Notes: a model not told the origin generated them from the letters alone. Shown: positions 1-5,622, counted from the first letter of the stretch. The stretch is DNA of 5,622 bases from Spirochaeta sp. (GCA_007117185.1 SKHA01000107.1:1-5622); one strand, 5' to 3'. Numbers and translations: made by a program.

Positions 1-361
1 GGACGATGACGATGTCCATGTCCGGGTAGTGAGTCTCCACGTAGGGGTTGAGGGCCTTCACCGGGCGCACGTTGGCGAAGAGCCCCAGGGATTTGCGGAT
101 CGTCACGTTCAGGCTCTTGTACCCGCCCCCCTGGGGGGTGGTAATGGGCGCCTTCAGGAACACTTTGGTGCGGCGGATCGACTCCCAGGCCTCCCCGGCG
201 ATACCGGTGGTGTTGCCGGAAAGGTACACCTTTTCACCGATCTCGATGAATTCCGGGGTGATCTGCGCCCCTGCGGCGTCCAGGATGTTGAGGGTGGCGT
301 CCATTATCTCCGGCCCGATACCGTCTCCCCGGGCGATGGTGACTGCTCGTGTTTCGCTCAT
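1..361 (-). CDS. icd: Isocitrate dehydrogenase, N-terminal 120 residues (gene runs off the left edge)
   Basis: Oxidatively decarboxylates isocitrate to 2-oxoglutarate in the TCA cycle, in the cytosol. The visible part opens with the family's nucleotide-binding start (ARGDGIGPEIM, residues 10-20), followed by WESIRRTKVFLKAPITTPQGG (from residue 59) and YKSLNVTIRKSLGLFANVRP (residues 81-100). S83, N85, R89 and R99 have exactly the spacing of the isocitrate-binding S113, N115, R119 and R129 of E. coli Icd. The S-x-N pair favours isocitrate over isopropylmalate. The wording is closest to the Thermus/Rickettsia-type enzymes as I remember them. The NAD/NADP-determining region lies outside the window. 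The ATG at 361 has no Shine-Dalgarno sequence: the bases before it on the coding strand are CTCCTCCT, the complement of one. A good promoter ends only 8 nt upstream, so the mRNA is probably leaderless. The gene is divergent from the histidine kinase. Confidence 0.93.
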   Translation of the reverse strand, partial: MSETRAVTIARGDGIGPEIMDATLNILDAAGAQITPEFIEIGEKVYLSGNTTGIAGEAWESIRRTKVFLKAPITTPQGGGYKSLNVTIRKSLGLFANVRPVKALNPYVETHYPDMDIVIV

Positions 362-398
362 AGGAGGAGATAATAGTAATTGCACCGGAACGTTGCAA
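362..398 (-). promoter_or_regulatory. Predicted sigma70-type promoter of icd, giving a leaderless mRNA
   Basis: On the minus strand TTGCAA (398-393) is separated by exactly 17 bp from TATTAT (375-370), a near-consensus -35/-10 pair. Transcription would start about 7 nt after the -10 box, near 363-361, which is at or two bases before the icd ATG. This agrees with the absence of a ribosome binding site there. It was predicted by eye; no start site is known. Confidence 0.6.
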
Positions 399-421
399 AC
401 CCGCTGCTGGCGGTGTACGGT
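393..421 (+). promoter_or_regulatory. Possible divergent promoter of the kinase gene, sharing the -35 box of icd
   Basis: TTGCAA (393-398) is its own reverse complement, so it can also be read on the plus strand. Seventeen bases downstream lies TACGGT (416-421), which keeps only the T, A and final T of a -10 box. Transcription would then begin near 428, at the paired ATG codons 426 and 429, which likewise lack a Shine-Dalgarno sequence. The -10 match is weak, so this is the least certain of the four promoter calls. The rest of the 64-bp gap shows nothing else. Confidence 0.3.
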
Positions 422-425
422 ATAT

Positions 426-1904
426 ATGATGATCACAGTACTCTTTGCCGTGCAAAATCTGGAGGAACAGGAAAGCCTTCGTCAGGTGATCTCGGAGCAG
501 AAACTGGAGATGGAAATCGTCCTGGCGGAGACGCTTAATGAGGTGGATGCGCTGGTCAACTCCGGAACGGTAGATATCATCATCACTGATCTGCGCTTTC
601 AGAACGGCGGGTTGGCGGACTGGCTCTTTCTGTGGCAGCACCCCTTCGTTCTGATCGCGGACTGGACAGACTACGAACGCATCACCGAGATCGTCAAGGA
701 TCAAACCAGTGATTTCGTGATCAGGGATGAGGCGCGGCAGCACATCCGGTTTCTGCCGATGGTGATCCGCAAGGTTCTCAACAACAAAGAGAGCATGGAT
801 CGGCACAACTATGACCTGCGGATGAACGAGCAGCGGTACATGGAGCTGGTGCAGGCGCTGCCGGATATCGTCTATTCTCTGGATGAAGCGGGGCGCTTTC
901 TGTACATCAATGAGTCGGTGCAGACGCTGGGGTGGAGCCCGATTGAGTTGATCGGCCAGCACTTCTCCACCATTCTGGACTCGGAGTACGTGGAAAAGGT
1001 GAGCCGGAAGGTGGTTCTCCAGGATTACTCCGGGAAGGTCACCGGTCCGGAGCAGGCTCCCAAACTCTTTGACGAGCGGCGCACCGGTCCCCGGAGAACC
1101 CACGACCTGGAGGTACGGCTGCGCCACAAGAACTCGGTCCAGCTGGTGGCGGCGGAGCTCTACGGTTCGGTCACCGCCTACGGCGAGGTCAACGCGACGG
1201 GGTTCCAGGACAGCGGCACGGTGGGAATCATCCGGGATGTCACCGAGCGCTACGAGGCAAACCGTCTCCTTCGGGAGAGCCTTGGTGAGAAGGACATGCT
1301 CCTGGCGGAGATCCACCACCGGGTGAAGAACAACCTGCAGATCATCTCCAGTCTTTTGAACCTCCAGGCAACCGGCATTGAAGACTCGGTTGCTCAAGGC
1401 AGATTCGTGGACGCCCAGATGCAGATCCAGTCCATGGCGCTCATCCACGAGCATCTGTACCAGAGCGCCAGCTTCGGTGAGGTTGACCTGAGCAGCTACG
1501 TCGGGAGCCTCATCGAGTACCTCAGTTCGATCTATTCCGTTGACCCCGTGAGGGTGCGGGTTGTCCTGCAGGCGGATCCCTTTCCCATCACCATGAATCA
1601 GGCGGTTCCGGTGGCGTTGCTGCTGAACGAACTGATCTCCAACAGCCTGAAGTACGCGTTTCCCAACGGAGCGTCCGGGTCTGTCACCGTTGAGCTGAGG
1701 CTGGGGCAAGAGCAGCAGGTGAGTGTCTGTGTCCGTGACGACGGGGTGGGGTTGCCGGAGGACTTCGACATCACCTCCGGGACGAGCCTGGGGCAGACCC
1801 TGATCCAGGGACTTGCCCAACAGCTGGGCGGCAACGTGCAGATCGAGAGCAGTGGCGGTACCTGCTACTCGGTGCGCTTTCTGCTGGAGGAACCGGCCCG
1901 TTGA
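426..1904 (+). CDS. Soluble sensor histidine kinase: degenerate receiver, PAS, HisKA_2 and HATPase domains
   Basis: A 492-residue cytosolic two-component kinase with no membrane segment. Residues 3-120 look like a receiver domain: the phospho-acceptor aspartate motif IIITDL (D55) is present, but the N-terminal acidic pair is replaced by AVQ (8-10), the Thr/Ser position by I77/A78 and the switch lysine by R100 (FVIRDE). Residues 134-275 form a PAS domain carrying FDERRTGPRR (215-224), a phrase common in PAS kinases, then GIIRDVTER. The HisKA_2 dimerisation helix is EIHHRVKNNLQ (295-305), with H298 the likely phosphorylated residue. The ATPase domain has the N box NELISNSLKYAF (401-412), the G1 motif DDGVGLP (438-444) and the G2 motif GTSLG (452-456), so catalysis looks intact. 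The start is the ATG at 426 or 429; an open frame continues further left but would overlap icd antisense. No Shine-Dalgarno sequence precedes it. The partner regulator is not in the window. Confidence 0.92.
   Translation: MMITVLFAVQNLEEQESLRQVISEQKLEMEIVLAETLNEVDALVNSGTVDIIITDLRFQNGGLADWLFLWQHPFVLIADWTDYERITEIVKDQTSDFVIRDEARQHIRFLPMVIRKVLNNKESMDRHNYDLRMNEQRYMELVQALPDIVYSLDEAGRFLYINESVQTLGWSPIELIGQHFSTILDSEYVEKVSRKVVLQDYSGKVTGPEQAPKLFDERRTGPRRTHDLEVRLRHKNSVQLVAAELYGSVTAYGEVNATGFQDSGTVGIIRDVTERYEANRLLRESLGEKDMLLAEIHHRVKNNLQIISSLLNLQATGIEDSVAQGRFVDAQMQIQSMALIHEHLYQSASFGEVDLSSYVGSLIEYLSSIYSVDPVRVRVVLQADPFPITMNQAVPVALLLNELISNSLKYAFPNGASGSVTVELRLGQEQQVSVCVRDDGVGLPEDFDITSGTSLGQTLIQGLAQQLGGNVQIESSGGTCYSVRFLLEEPAR
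1886..1892 (+). promoter_or_regulatory. Ribosome binding site that decides the TTG start of the lipoprotein gene
   Basis: GGAGGAA lies inside the last codons of the kinase gene and ends 8 nt before TTG at 1901, the ideal distance. The second purine run, AGGAGG at 1917-1922, overlaps the in-frame GTG at 1922 and is 17 nt from the next GTG at 1940, so it fits neither. This favours TTG 1901 as the start. Confidence 0.65.
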
Positions 1905-2554
1905 GGATCCATGGGCAGGAGGTGCTGGTTCGGGCGGCGGTGGTGGCAGCGGTGTTGCTTTCCGCTGGATGCATCTCCGTCCCGCCGGGGACGGGGCAAC
2001 CGGCGCCGCGGCAGGCGACGGCACAGCAGCAGCCTGATGTCGGCCGCGAAGAATCCCCTGTCGCCGCCGCTGCACTGGACCTGCTGGGAGTCCGGCGCCT
2101 TCGGGTTGAGGGACGCAGGTACAATTTCGATTGCAGCGGTTCGATCCTGGCGGCGCATCACCTGGCGGGGGTGGACCTGCTGCCCCGGTTTGAACAGCAC
2201 CGCGGTAACGGAGTGGCCCGGCTCTGGGAGATGGGTTCTCCCGTAGGAGAGCAGGAGATCAAGCCGGGAGACGTGGTCTTCTGGGACAACACCTGGGACC
2301 GCAACGGCTCGCGGCGCATGGACGACGAGCTGACTCACGCGGGAATTGTGGTGTCCGTGGACTCCGATGGTGGGGGAACGATGCTGGTGATGCACCACCA
2401 CTACCGCGAGGGGATCGTCAACGTCCGGATGAACCTGCGTCACCCCGGGGACCTGACGCTGAATGATCCCATGCGAATGCGCTCCCAGCGGTACCGCCTG
2501 GAAGACCCATGGCTGGCCGGTGAGCTTTTTCGTGGAGCCCGCAGGCTGTACTGA
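1901..2554 (+). CDS. Putative NlpC/P60-type cysteine peptidase lipoprotein
   Basis: A 217-residue predicted exported protein that probably cleaves peptidoglycan peptides in the periplasm. Residues 1-23 form a short signal with R11 followed by a hydrophobic run (AAVVAAVLL), ending in the lipobox-like SAG-C24. Serine at -3 is poor for enterobacteria but tolerated in spirochaetes. A Pro/Gln-rich linker (about 28-50) follows. The catalytic-domain marks are FDCSG (76-80) with nucleophile C78, the family's PGDVVFWDN (122-130) and THAGIVV (145-151) with base H146; H165-H167 could supply the third polar residue. The core is NlpC/P60-like, though spacing and flanks are unusual, and a CHAP-like relative is possible. 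The rare TTG start overlaps the kinase stop codon (TTGA), so the two genes are co-transcribed and translationally coupled. Whether the enzyme is active, and its exact bond specificity, cannot be read from the sequence. Confidence 0.78.
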   Translation: MRIHGQEVLVRAAVVAAVLLSAGCISVPPGTGQPAPRQATAQQQPDVGREESPVAAAALDLLGVRRLRVEGRRYNFDCSGSILAAHHLAGVDLLPRFEQHRGNGVARLWEMGSPVGEQEIKPGDVVFWDNTWDRNGSRRMDDELTHAGIVVSVDSDGGGTMLVMHHHYREGIVNVRMNLRHPGDLTLNDPMRMRSQRYRLEDPWLAGELFRGARRLY

Positions 2555-2561
2555 CCACCGG

Positions 2562-2592
2562 GACAGGGGCTGCGGCTGGAGCTGGTCCTGTC
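2562..2592. terminator. Weak inverted repeat in the 36-bp convergent gap
   Basis: GACAGG (2562-2567) pairs perfectly with CCTGTC (2587-2592) around a loop of about 19 nt, with one further G-T pair possible inside. The right arm overlaps the stop codon of the NusG domain II gene. There is no T run on either side and the loop is large, so a bidirectional intrinsic terminator is only a possibility. Nothing else in the gap could end either operon. Confidence 0.22.
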
Positions 2593-2983
2593 AGAAGGTG
2601 GCGGCGTCGATATCCGGCAGGCTCTCATCCCGCGCGGCGGCACTGACGGTGACGAAGACCCGGTTGGGCAGACACGCCGCCCATTGTCCTGAGGCGGACA
2701 GCGCCCCTGCGGCAACGCAGATCTTGTCGCGGCAGGGAGAGTCCACAAAGCGCACCGTCCCGTTCTCGATCTCCAGAATGGTATCACCCAGTGGTCCGGG
2801 AACGACGATTACCCGGTCTTCGTTGAGGGCGTAGACCAGGTCACCCTGGTCGCTGCGAATCTCTACCAGAGCAGCTGGTCCACCCCGGTCCACCGCCAGG
2901 CGGGAGAACGCCACGATCACCAGGAGAGCAACCGCGATCACCACGTAGTCGTAGGGTTTGAGGTGGACCCGGGGCCACTTCAT
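2591..2983 (-). CDS. Membrane-anchored NusG domain II protein
   Basis: A 130-residue protein with one N-terminal transmembrane helix (about residues 13-31, VVIAVALLVIVAFSRLAV) preceded by basic residues, so the rest probably lies outside the cytoplasmic membrane. The C-terminal part (about 38-115) matches the NusG_II family: IENG (72-75), then DSPCRDKIC (81-89), G93 and ACLPNRV (103-109). The three conserved cysteines are C84, C89 and C104. Despite its name the family is not the transcription factor NusG; it lacks the NGN and KOW domains. Such proteins occur in Firmicutes and spirochaetes, often near flavin-transfer or quinone-precursor genes, and their biochemical role is unknown to me. Its ATG overlaps the stop codon of the channel gene (ATGA) and no clear Shine-Dalgarno sequence precedes it, so it is probably translated by coupling. 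It is the last gene of the operon. Confidence 0.85.
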   Translation of the reverse strand: MKWPRVHLKPYDYVVIAVALLVIVAFSRLAVDRGGPAALVEIRSDQGDLVYALNEDRVIVVPGPLGDTILEIENGTVRFVDSPCRDKICVAAGALSASGQWAACLPNRVFVTVSAAARDESLPDIDAATF

Positions 2984-4260
2984 CGTTCAGAGAGGTGCGC
3001 GGTAAACGCCCGGGCGATCTCGCTCAGGTCGTACCCGCTGGGCTCCTGATACACCCGCAGGTCAAACTCCGGAATCACCGCCAGCAGGTGGTCGAAGATG
3101 TCCGCCTGGATTCCCTCGTAGGCTGCCCAGCGCTGGTCCGAGGAGAAGACAAAGATCTCCAGGGGGATGCCGGTGGGGCCCGGCGGCAACTGCCGCACCA
3201 GAAAGGTCATATCCTGGTGGATCTGAGGGTGCTGCCGCAGAAACGCGGTGACGTAGGCGCGGAAGATCCCCAGGTTGGTCATCCGGCGGCCGCTCACCGA
3301 ATCCGTCAGGTCGATGTGGTGTTCCTGGTTGTACAGGGCGATCTCCGACTCTTTCTGCGCCAGGTACTCCCTGATCCGGGAAAACCGGTGGTAGCGTGAG
3401 AGCATCTCATCGGTGACAAACGTCACCGAGCGCATGTCGATACTGATGGCGCGCTTGATCCGGCGCCCGCCGCTCTCGGTCATGCCCCGCCAGTTGCGGA
3501 AGCTGTCCGAGACGAGGGCGTAGATCGGTATGGTCGTGAACGTCTTGTCCCAGTTCTGTACCTTGATCGTCTGCAGGGTGATATCCACCACGTCGCCGTC
3601 GGCGTCGTACTTGGGCATCTCGATCCAGTCGCCGATCTGGACCATGTTGTTGGCTGAGAGTTGAACCCCCGAGACGAACCCCAGAATGGAGTCCCGGAAG
3701 ACCAGCAGCAGGACGGCACTCATCGCCCCCAGTCCGCTGAGGATACCCAGGGGAGACTGGTTCAACAGGGTGGTGATCACCAGTACCGCGGCGACGATGT
3801 ACAGCAACACCCGGGCGAGCTGGATGAGCCCCTTGATGGGACGCTTGCGGCTGGAAGCGCGCTCCTGGTAGATATCGTGGAGGACCTCCACCACCGAGTC
3901 CAGGGTGAACACCGAGGCGAGGATGATCCAGGCGGTGGTGGCGCGACGCACTGCCTCTGCGGCCCAGGCAACCCCTGGAAGAAGGACGTCTGCGGCGGCG
4001 AAGAGGATCAGCGCCGGGGCGATCCGGGAGAGGCGCAGCAGCACCCCCCGGTCAGCGATGCGGTCGTCCCAGGTCACCTTTGTCCGCCGGAAGAACCGGT
4101 GAATGACCCGGATGATCAGGCGCCGGGCGATGAAGTTGGCCAGCCACGCCAGGACCAGCACCACCACGGTGATGGACAGGCGCTGCAGCGCCAGGGAGGC
4201 GGCGGGGCCGAGGCCCCACGATTCAAGCAGTTCGGCGATGCGCCACCCCTCAAAACTCAC
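2980..4260 (-). CDS. ybdG: Mechanosensitive channel of the YbdG/MscM branch of the MscS family
   Basis: An inner-membrane channel that opens under membrane tension to release solutes on osmotic downshock. It has 426 residues (E. coli YbdG has 415). Hydrophobic segments lie at about 28-45, 80-98, 107-124 and 148-167, followed by the pore helix, GLGAMSAVLLLVFRD (176-190). The next stretches, VQLSANNMVQIGDWIEMPKY (199-218) and TIPIYALVSDSFRNW (243-257), match YbdG nearly word for word from memory. The C-terminal part also matches: RRMTNLGIFRAY, then MTFLVRQLPPG, then IQADIFDHL. The YbdG-type insertion in the beta domain is therefore present. I chose GTG 4260: GAGG stands 8 nt before it and it lies 10 nt after the upstream stop codon. 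The ATG at 4347 would add 29 low-complexity residues and overlap the preceding gene by 77 nt. It is the second gene of the operon. Confidence 0.93.
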   Translation of the reverse strand: MSFEGWRIAELLESWGLGPAASLALQRLSITVVVLVLAWLANFIARRLIIRVIHRFFRRTKVTWDDRIADRGVLLRLSRIAPALILFAAADVLLPGVAWAAEAVRRATTAWIILASVFTLDSVVEVLHDIYQERASSRKRPIKGLIQLARVLLYIVAAVLVITTLLNQSPLGILSGLGAMSAVLLLVFRDSILGFVSGVQLSANNMVQIGDWIEMPKYDADGDVVDITLQTIKVQNWDKTFTTIPIYALVSDSFRNWRGMTESGGRRIKRAISIDMRSVTFVTDEMLSRYHRFSRIREYLAQKESEIALYNQEHHIDLTDSVSGRRMTNLGIFRAYVTAFLRQHPQIHQDMTFLVRQLPPGPTGIPLEIFVFSSDQRWAAYEGIQADIFDHLLAVIPEFDLRVYQEPSGYDLSEIARAFTAHLSER

Positions 4261-4270
4261 CTGTATCGCC

Positions 4271-5044
4271 TCAGCGGCTGCGTTTCTTGTCGCGGATGTA
4301 GATGTTGTGAGCGGGGCTGTTCTCCATGGGCCGCTCGTCGATCTCAAAGAGCTGCATCGCCCGGATCAGCTCGCCCAGCTTCTTGTAGCCGACGTTGCGG
4401 GGATCGAAGTCGGGGTTGCTGTTGGCCACCTTCTGCCCTACCACCCCCAGGGAGGCCCAGCCGGTGTCGTCGGCGGCGTCTTCAATGCCGTAGCGGATCA
4501 TGTTGACCAGCCGGGTGTCCTGCTTCAGGTCGTTGGCGTTGAGCTTCTTGGTGGTTGCCGTGGCCGGAGCGGCGGGTTCCTTGCTATCCTGGGGAGCCTG
4601 CTGTTGCCGCAGGATATCGTTGTAGATGAAGCGATCGCACGCCCGGACGAACGCTTTGGGGGTCTTCTGCTCGCCAAAGCCGAAGACGGTGAGCCCTTCC
4701 TGGCGGATGCGCTGCGCCAGGGGGGTGAAATCGCTGTCGCTGGAGACCAGGCAGAACCCGTCCATCCGCTCGGAATAGAGGATGTCCATCGCGTCGATGA
4801 GCATCTTCATGTCGGTGGCGTTTTTGCCGCGGGTATAGGGGTACTGCTGCACCGGCTGGATCGAGTAGTCCAGCAGAATGTTCTTCCACCCCCGCATGGC
4901 GTCGCTGGACCAGTCACCGTAGATGCGCTTGATGCTGGCAATTCCGTAGTTGGCAACCTCTTCCAGAAGCCCTTCCATGATTGCCGGCTGGGAATTGTCC
5001 GCATCGATGAGGACAGCGAGCCGTTTTTGTGTGTCTGTGTTCAT
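4271..5044 (-). CDS. NYN-domain putative ribonuclease with C-terminal OST-HTH/LOTUS RNA-binding domain
   Basis: A 257-residue cytosolic protein. Residues 7-147 form a NYN (PIN-like) nuclease fold of the DUF88/LabA type. The acidic metal site is visible: LIDADN (12-17, D14 and D16), NATDMKMLID (75-84, D78) and LVSSDSDFTPL (99-109, D103 and D105), followed by VFGFGEQKTP (120-129). A Gln/Ala/Pro/Thr-rich linker (about 147-167) leads to a LOTUS domain (about 172-252) with WASLGVVGQKV, then FDPRNVGYKKLGELI and a closing beta strand, NIYIRDK. This arrangement is widespread in bacteria and is thought to act on RNA, but substrates are mostly unknown and activity here is inferred from the intact acidic residues. 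The ATG at 5044 follows GAGGG by only 3 nt, a short spacing. It is the first gene of the operon with the mechanosensitive channel. Confidence 0.93.
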   Translation of the reverse strand: MNTDTQKRLAVLIDADNSQPAIMEGLLEEVANYGIASIKRIYGDWSSDAMRGWKNILLDYSIQPVQQYPYTRGKNATDMKMLIDAMDILYSERMDGFCLVSSDSDFTPLAQRIRQEGLTVFGFGEQKTPKAFVRACDRFIYNDILRQQQAPQDSKEPAAPATATTKKLNANDLKQDTRLVNMIRYGIEDAADDTGWASLGVVGQKVANSNPDFDPRNVGYKKLGELIRAMQLFEIDERPMENSPAHNIYIRDKKRSR

Positions 5045-5058
5045 AATCCCTCGCTGTC

Positions 5059-5087
5059 AGGCTATCCGCTGCGGTGGGCAGTGGCAA
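5059..5087 (-). promoter_or_regulatory. Possible promoter of the NYN-channel-NusG_II operon
   Basis: On the minus strand TTGCCA (5087-5082) is followed, after exactly 17 bp, by TAGCCT (5064-5059). The -35 box matches five of six consensus bases and the -10 box only the key T, A and T. Transcription would start near 5052, leaving a leader of about 8 nt consisting of the GAGGGATT before the ATG. Its -35 box lies inside the spacer of the opposing promoter. Confidence 0.35.
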
Positions 5088-5103
5088 GGGTTTTCACTAT
5101 ATT
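5075..5103 (+). promoter_or_regulatory. Predicted promoter of the lipid kinase-like gene, leaderless
   Basis: TGGGCA (5075-5080, four of six -35 bases) and TATATT (5098-5103, five of six -10 bases) are separated by 17 bp. The expected start, about 7 nt on, falls at 5110-5111, which is the ATG itself. Only GGGG two bases before the ATG resembles a ribosome binding site, and that is too close to work. Confidence 0.5.
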
Positions 5104-5110
5104 TGGGGCC

Positions 5111-5622
5111 ATGAATCAGTGGCTTGGCCTCGGTATCTCGTATCTGTTCATTTTTGGCCTTATCGGCGCAGCTCAGGGGCTGCTGCGGGCGGGGGTCCTG
5201 GGAGCGTCGGGAACACGCAAGGTGATCCACATCGGGGTGGCCCACTGGTGGATCCTGGCGATGATCTTCTTCGAGTCGCCTCTGGTGGCGCTGATCGGGC
5301 CGGTCTCGTTCGTGGCGATCAACTGGTGGTCCTGGCGGACCCACCTCTTCGCGGCGATGGAACACCAGGAGCACCGCCGCAACCTGGGGACGATCTGGTT
5401 TCCCGTCTCCCTGACGGTGCTGGTGTTGCTCACCTTCACCGGACTTTTTCCGCGGTGGTACGGCCTGGTGGCGATCCTGGTGCTGGGGTGGGGCGACGGC
5501 CTGGCCTCGGTGGTGGGAGAGCGGCTGGGTGGTCGGGAGGGGGCGATCCGCTTTCGCGTACCCGGGGGACGCAAGAGCGTTGCCGGCACCACCGCCGGTT
5601 TTCTGGCTGCGGGGATCGTGAC
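5111..5622 (+). CDS. SEC59/DGK1/VTE5-family membrane kinase (phytol/dolichol kinase-like), partial at the right edge
   Basis: The first 170 residues of a polytopic membrane protein of the CTP-dependent lipid kinase family (dolichol kinase, yeast diacylglycerol kinase Dgk1, plant phytol kinase), often annotated as a phosphatidate cytidylyltransferase. Family marks in order are TRKVIHIG (35-42), the acidic motif LGWGDGLASVVGERLG (125-140, D129) and GGRKSVAGTTAGF (152-164). Hydrophobic segments lie at about 7-25, 46-70, 97-113 and 117-127. The N-terminal half is therefore complete and the nucleotide-site motifs are present; the C-terminus is cut off. The substrate, whether a polyprenol, phytol-like alcohol or diacylglycerol, cannot be told from the sequence. 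The gene stands divergent from the NYN operon across 66 bp and has its own promoter-like sequence. The ATG is the first start after that promoter, and the next residues (NQWLGLGISYLF) begin a membrane segment, supporting the choice. Confidence 0.85.
   Translation, partial: MNQWLGLGISYLFIFGLIGAAQGLLRAGVLGASGTRKVIHIGVAHWWILAMIFFESPLVALIGPVSFVAINWWSWRTHLFAAMEHQEHRRNLGTIWFPVSLTVLVLLTFTGLFPRWYGLVAILVLGWGDGLASVVGERLGGREGAIRFRVPGGRKSVAGTTAGFLAAGIV

Noticed and set aside
48..425. In-frame upstream extension of the kinase frame to 48
   Set aside because: It would be entirely antisense to icd and its translation shows no domain; the receiver-like domain begins right after ATG 426/429.
362..538. Strong AGGAGGAG at 362-369 with a possible TTG start at 380 and a 53-codon frame to 538
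   Set aside because: The product has no recognisable features and runs out of frame through the kinase gene, and the predicted plus-strand start near 428 would not include it. It is better seen as the complement of the pyrimidine run before icd.
234..2075. 613-codon open frame on the minus strand, antisense to the kinase
   Set aside because: It is Pro/Arg/His/Gln-rich with no recognisable domain and mirrors a well-supported kinase on the other strand; long antisense frames are expected in GC-rich genes.
2591..2983. Calling the NusG domain II protein a transcription elongation factor
   Set aside because: It has a membrane anchor and lacks the NGN and KOW domains of NusG; only the family name is shared.
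4261..4347. ATG at 4347 as the start of the mechanosensitive channel
   Set aside because: It would overlap the NYN gene by 77 nt with Ser/Thr/Ala-rich low-complexity residues. GTG 4260 has a GAGG 8 nt upstream and gives the family's usual length.
3661..4506. 281-codon open frame on the plus strand across the channel and NYN genes
   Set aside because: Low-complexity, charged composition with no motif. It is antisense to two clearly homologous genes.

Overview
The window is a GC-rich stretch of bacterial chromosome, densely coding, with seven genes in four transcription units. No tRNA, rRNA, CRISPR array, insertion sequence or phage gene is visible. The gene mix is a cytosolic sensor kinase with the 'FDERRTG' PAS signature, a lipoprotein with a loose lipobox, a small NusG domain II membrane protein, a YbdG-type channel and a NYN-LOTUS protein. 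This would fit a free-living, high-GC spirochaete (Spirochaeta/Alkalispirochaeta-like). That placement is an inference from gene content, not proven by the sequence.

Layout. (1) Minus strand, 361 to beyond the left edge: N-terminal third of an isocitrate dehydrogenase (icd). (2) Plus strand, 426-2554: a soluble REC-like/PAS/HisKA_2 histidine kinase, followed by a lipoprotein of the NlpC/P60 type whose TTG start overlaps the kinase stop codon (TTGA). (3) Minus strand, 5044 down to 2591: a three-gene operon reading NYN-LOTUS putative RNase, then YbdG/MscM-type mechanosensitive channel, then NusG domain II protein, with a 10-nt gap and a 4-nt ATGA overlap. (4) Plus strand, 5111 to beyond the right edge: a CTP-dependent polyprenol/phytol kinase-like membrane protein. 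Units 2 and 3 converge across only 36 bp.

How the genes may work together. The kinase and lipoprotein are translationally coupled, so a cytosolic signal may be linked to cell-wall turnover, but no response regulator lies in the window. The minus-strand operon pairs an osmotic safety valve with an RNA-binding/nuclease protein and a small membrane-anchored domain. The individual families are known; the grouping is what is less familiar.

The most unusual signal is regulatory. In both divergent intergenic regions (64 and 66 bp), promoter-like hexamers with exact 17-bp spacers lie so close to the ATG codons that icd, the lipid kinase and perhaps the histidine kinase would be made from leaderless or nearly leaderless mRNAs. 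In the left region one palindromic -35 box (TTGCAA) could serve promoters in both directions. I found no convincing wholly new system.
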